Under the pieces are notes generated by a model. That model was not told the origin of the DNA and ran no database searches. It was given only the letters and a program-made list of their open reading frames with translations. Of a stretch of DNA of 64,000 nt, positions 63,501 through 64,000 are shown one piece after another (positions within the stretch are counted from its first letter, which is position 1; each line of letters begins with the position of its first letter). This DNA comes from Agarophyton chilense. Taxonomy: Eukaryota; Rhodophyta; Florideophyceae; Gracilariales; Gracilariaceae. The stretch spans positions 2,108,001 through 2,172,000 of the forward strand of contig JARGXX010000071.1 in NCBI GenBank assembly GCA_030374765.1. The letters are read 5' to 3'. A program made the translations under genes and the position numbers.

Positions 63501-64000
63501 TCCTTTCTGCTTCTGGCATTGATACAATTGTACCATTTTTAGAACCAGAGAACACATCCGCCTGGCGAATAACAGCCCTCACAAAGAAACGAGCATCAAC
63601 GTCTCGTTGAGACCGACTGTCGCTTTTCTTAATGTTGGGAACCATTGGCAAAGACTCGTTTCCTTTCGGCTTTTGAAGAGTTGCACTCGATACCTTAGAT
63701 ACTTCTGGCATATCTGTATCACCCGACACTTTGTTCTGTTGTAATCCCTGAGTGTCTCCGGTTGGAGGTTTCTTCGCTGACCATGCCATCTCCAAATTCT
63801 TCTTTTTGCGAGTCAATGATTTGTCCTCCGCAAAGAACACATGAATTGAACGGTTCGGATAACCAAACCTTGATATCGCGAAATTCGACAACCGAGACAA
63901 CTCCAACTGGAACGCCATCGGCGGATCAATGTGACGGTAAATGGTGTCTTCTTCAAACTTATCCCGAACTCTAAATGTGAAGAATCCGGGATAAGTCAGT
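60598..64000 (-). CDS. ACC1: Homomeric acetyl-CoA carboxylase, C-terminal half
   Basis: Open from the right window edge to the stop at 60598, about 1130 codons, so the 5' half lies outside. The visible part starts in the central region (YPGFFTFRVRDKFEED, AFQLELSRLSNF). It then covers the end of the central domain (RRFRRTDFNHIFLNIVP) and the complete carboxyltransferase: WIWLLRTPEYPDGR, NDITFRSGSFG, LAANSGARIGVADEV, GSGLIAGETSRAYEE, ISNDQLGGTKVMHPNG and, in the C-lobe, NWRGFSGGMRDMFDE and LRGGAWVVLDTLINP. It makes malonyl-CoA for fatty-acid synthesis and elongation. In red algae the plastid has a separate multi-subunit enzyme partly encoded in its own genome, so this is probably the cytosolic enzyme; localisation needs the missing N-terminus. 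Confidence 0.95.
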   Translation of the reverse strand, partial: LTYPGFFTFRVRDKFEEDTIYRHIDPPMAFQLELSRLSNFAISRFGYPNRSIHVFFAEDKSLTRKKKNLEMAWSAKKPPTGDTQGLQQNKVSGDTDMPEVSKVSSATLQKPKGNESLPMVPNIKKSDSRSQRDVDARFFVRAVIRQADVFSGSKNGTIVSMPEAERTFIEALDAVEMANCDRRFRRTDFNHIFLNIVPSVEIDIEDVEAICRRMFQRYANRCWSLRVFAVEIRVPALVVSKGTSASIIPLRFLLFNPTGHVLRVESYVETVDPNTGEERFVTVSNDSPSSLHGSLVSEPYPIMDRVQRRRVVAQAMETTYVYDFVHIFTKQLHQTWRRYSEDRLLGGFHRHKMPTELIEAKELILPGNSSTKTGLELVETPRKPGQNDIGMVAWIWLLRTPEYPDGRQIIVIANDITFRSGSFGPEEDVLFCAASKMSRERRIPRIYLAANSGARIGVADEVRDKLHVDWIDSSTPSKGFRCLTVKESDIQELSKCIKTGKRVGGDMRELTDIIGIEHGIGVENLMGSGLIAGETSRAYEETFTLSYVSSRSVGIGAYLVRLGQRVIQKKSAAPIILTGYSALNKVLGHDVYISNDQLGGTKVMHPNGITHTVVDDDVQGVDAVLRWLSYIPKIKGEKLPIVESRDPVSRAIFSAPPPNGQAYDPRLKLIAGEVDDAGDDRRFLGGMFDKDSWEEYLDGWAKTVIVGRARLGGVPVGVVAVETRSVERVTPPDPASPDTREDVVTQAGQVWYPDSAAKTAQAVKDFNREGLPLFILANWRGFSGGMRDMFDEILKSGSLIVDALRCFSQPVFVYLPPGAELRGGAWVVLDTLINPEMIEMYADPTSRGGVLEPEGTVDVKYRRRHLIKTMHHLDPKLRKLDEELRSKNQAGAILSDEKKQSIHDAIYAREVEILPIYRSIATSFCDLHDTPGRLIAKGAVRRIIDWREARSFFYWRLQRRLAEERLRKKVLQADPDMCAEKIASLLRKWSAEYGMEAGVSGHNPPNEAKDFDDMKELSGHCSFEEDDSWVFHWLEVEEDAITKKIEKIRTSRIAADVTQCSKDSKEGFVDGIEAALRNCKTNSERAEMIAAIQEKIGLVNSTRSPSLSSFGIFSKLGKLGWDRDADSKSGDTR

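Overview
The window is nuclear DNA from a eukaryote with compact, apparently intron-free genes. Its gene content is eukaryotic: proteasome beta6, Sec61 beta, Mad1, RAD54B, a CCA-adding enzyme and a homomeric acetyl-CoA carboxylase. Intron-poor genes in short intergenic spaces, combined with a large block of nested LTR elements, fit a multicellular red alga; something close to Chondrus crispus is my best guess. This is inference from gene style and composition, not from a search.

Gene-rich left arm (1-32051). In order: the 5' end of proteasome beta6 (-, cut by the window edge), a PiT phosphate transporter (-), Mad1 (+), a bZIP factor (-), the PLP-homeostasis protein PLPBP (+), Sec61 beta (-), a type II membrane glycosyltransferase (-), an unknown secreted or anchored protein (+), a CCA-adding enzyme (+), the zinc protein CZIB (+), a NUMOD3-type protein (-), a protein with a possible monopolin/Csm1-like C-terminus (+), RAD54B (-), a 1374-aa protein with a possible Treslin-like N-terminus (+), and a fructosamine-3-kinase-like protein (-). 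Mad1, RAD54B and the possible Csm1-like and Treslin-like proteins are all chromosome-maintenance proteins, but they are separate genes and not an operon.

Transposon island (about 32192-58982). It can be read as four layers. (1) A decayed Ty1/copia element on the + strand, with gag and protease at 32481-34216 and pre-integrase/integrase at 57095-57681. (2) Inserted in it with target duplication AGCAC, Ty3/gypsy chromovirus 'element B' at 34217-57089, - strand. (3) Inserted in B with target duplication ATCAC, a related chromovirus 'element A' at 35646-47399, also - strand, with 916-bp LTRs that are about 99% identical. (4) A Tc1/mariner element at 57682-58982, flanked by TA, inserted in the copia integrase. 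A second Tc1 3'-end fragment lies at 32192-32333 in the opposite orientation.

Most notable feature. Both chromoviruses carry, between the chromodomain end of pol and the 3' LTR, a long extra ORF on the opposite strand to gag-pol (ORFx; A 36643-38499, B 35131-35645 plus 47405-48757). Its central part is clearly conserved between A and B although each copy carries a few disabling mutations. I recognise no domain in it. The elements also share a gag/pol -1 frameshift site with a hairpin whose stem pairs co-vary, a shared primer-binding site and matching polypurine tracts.

Right edge (60598-64000): the C-terminal half of a homomeric acetyl-CoA carboxylase on the - strand, open to the window end.
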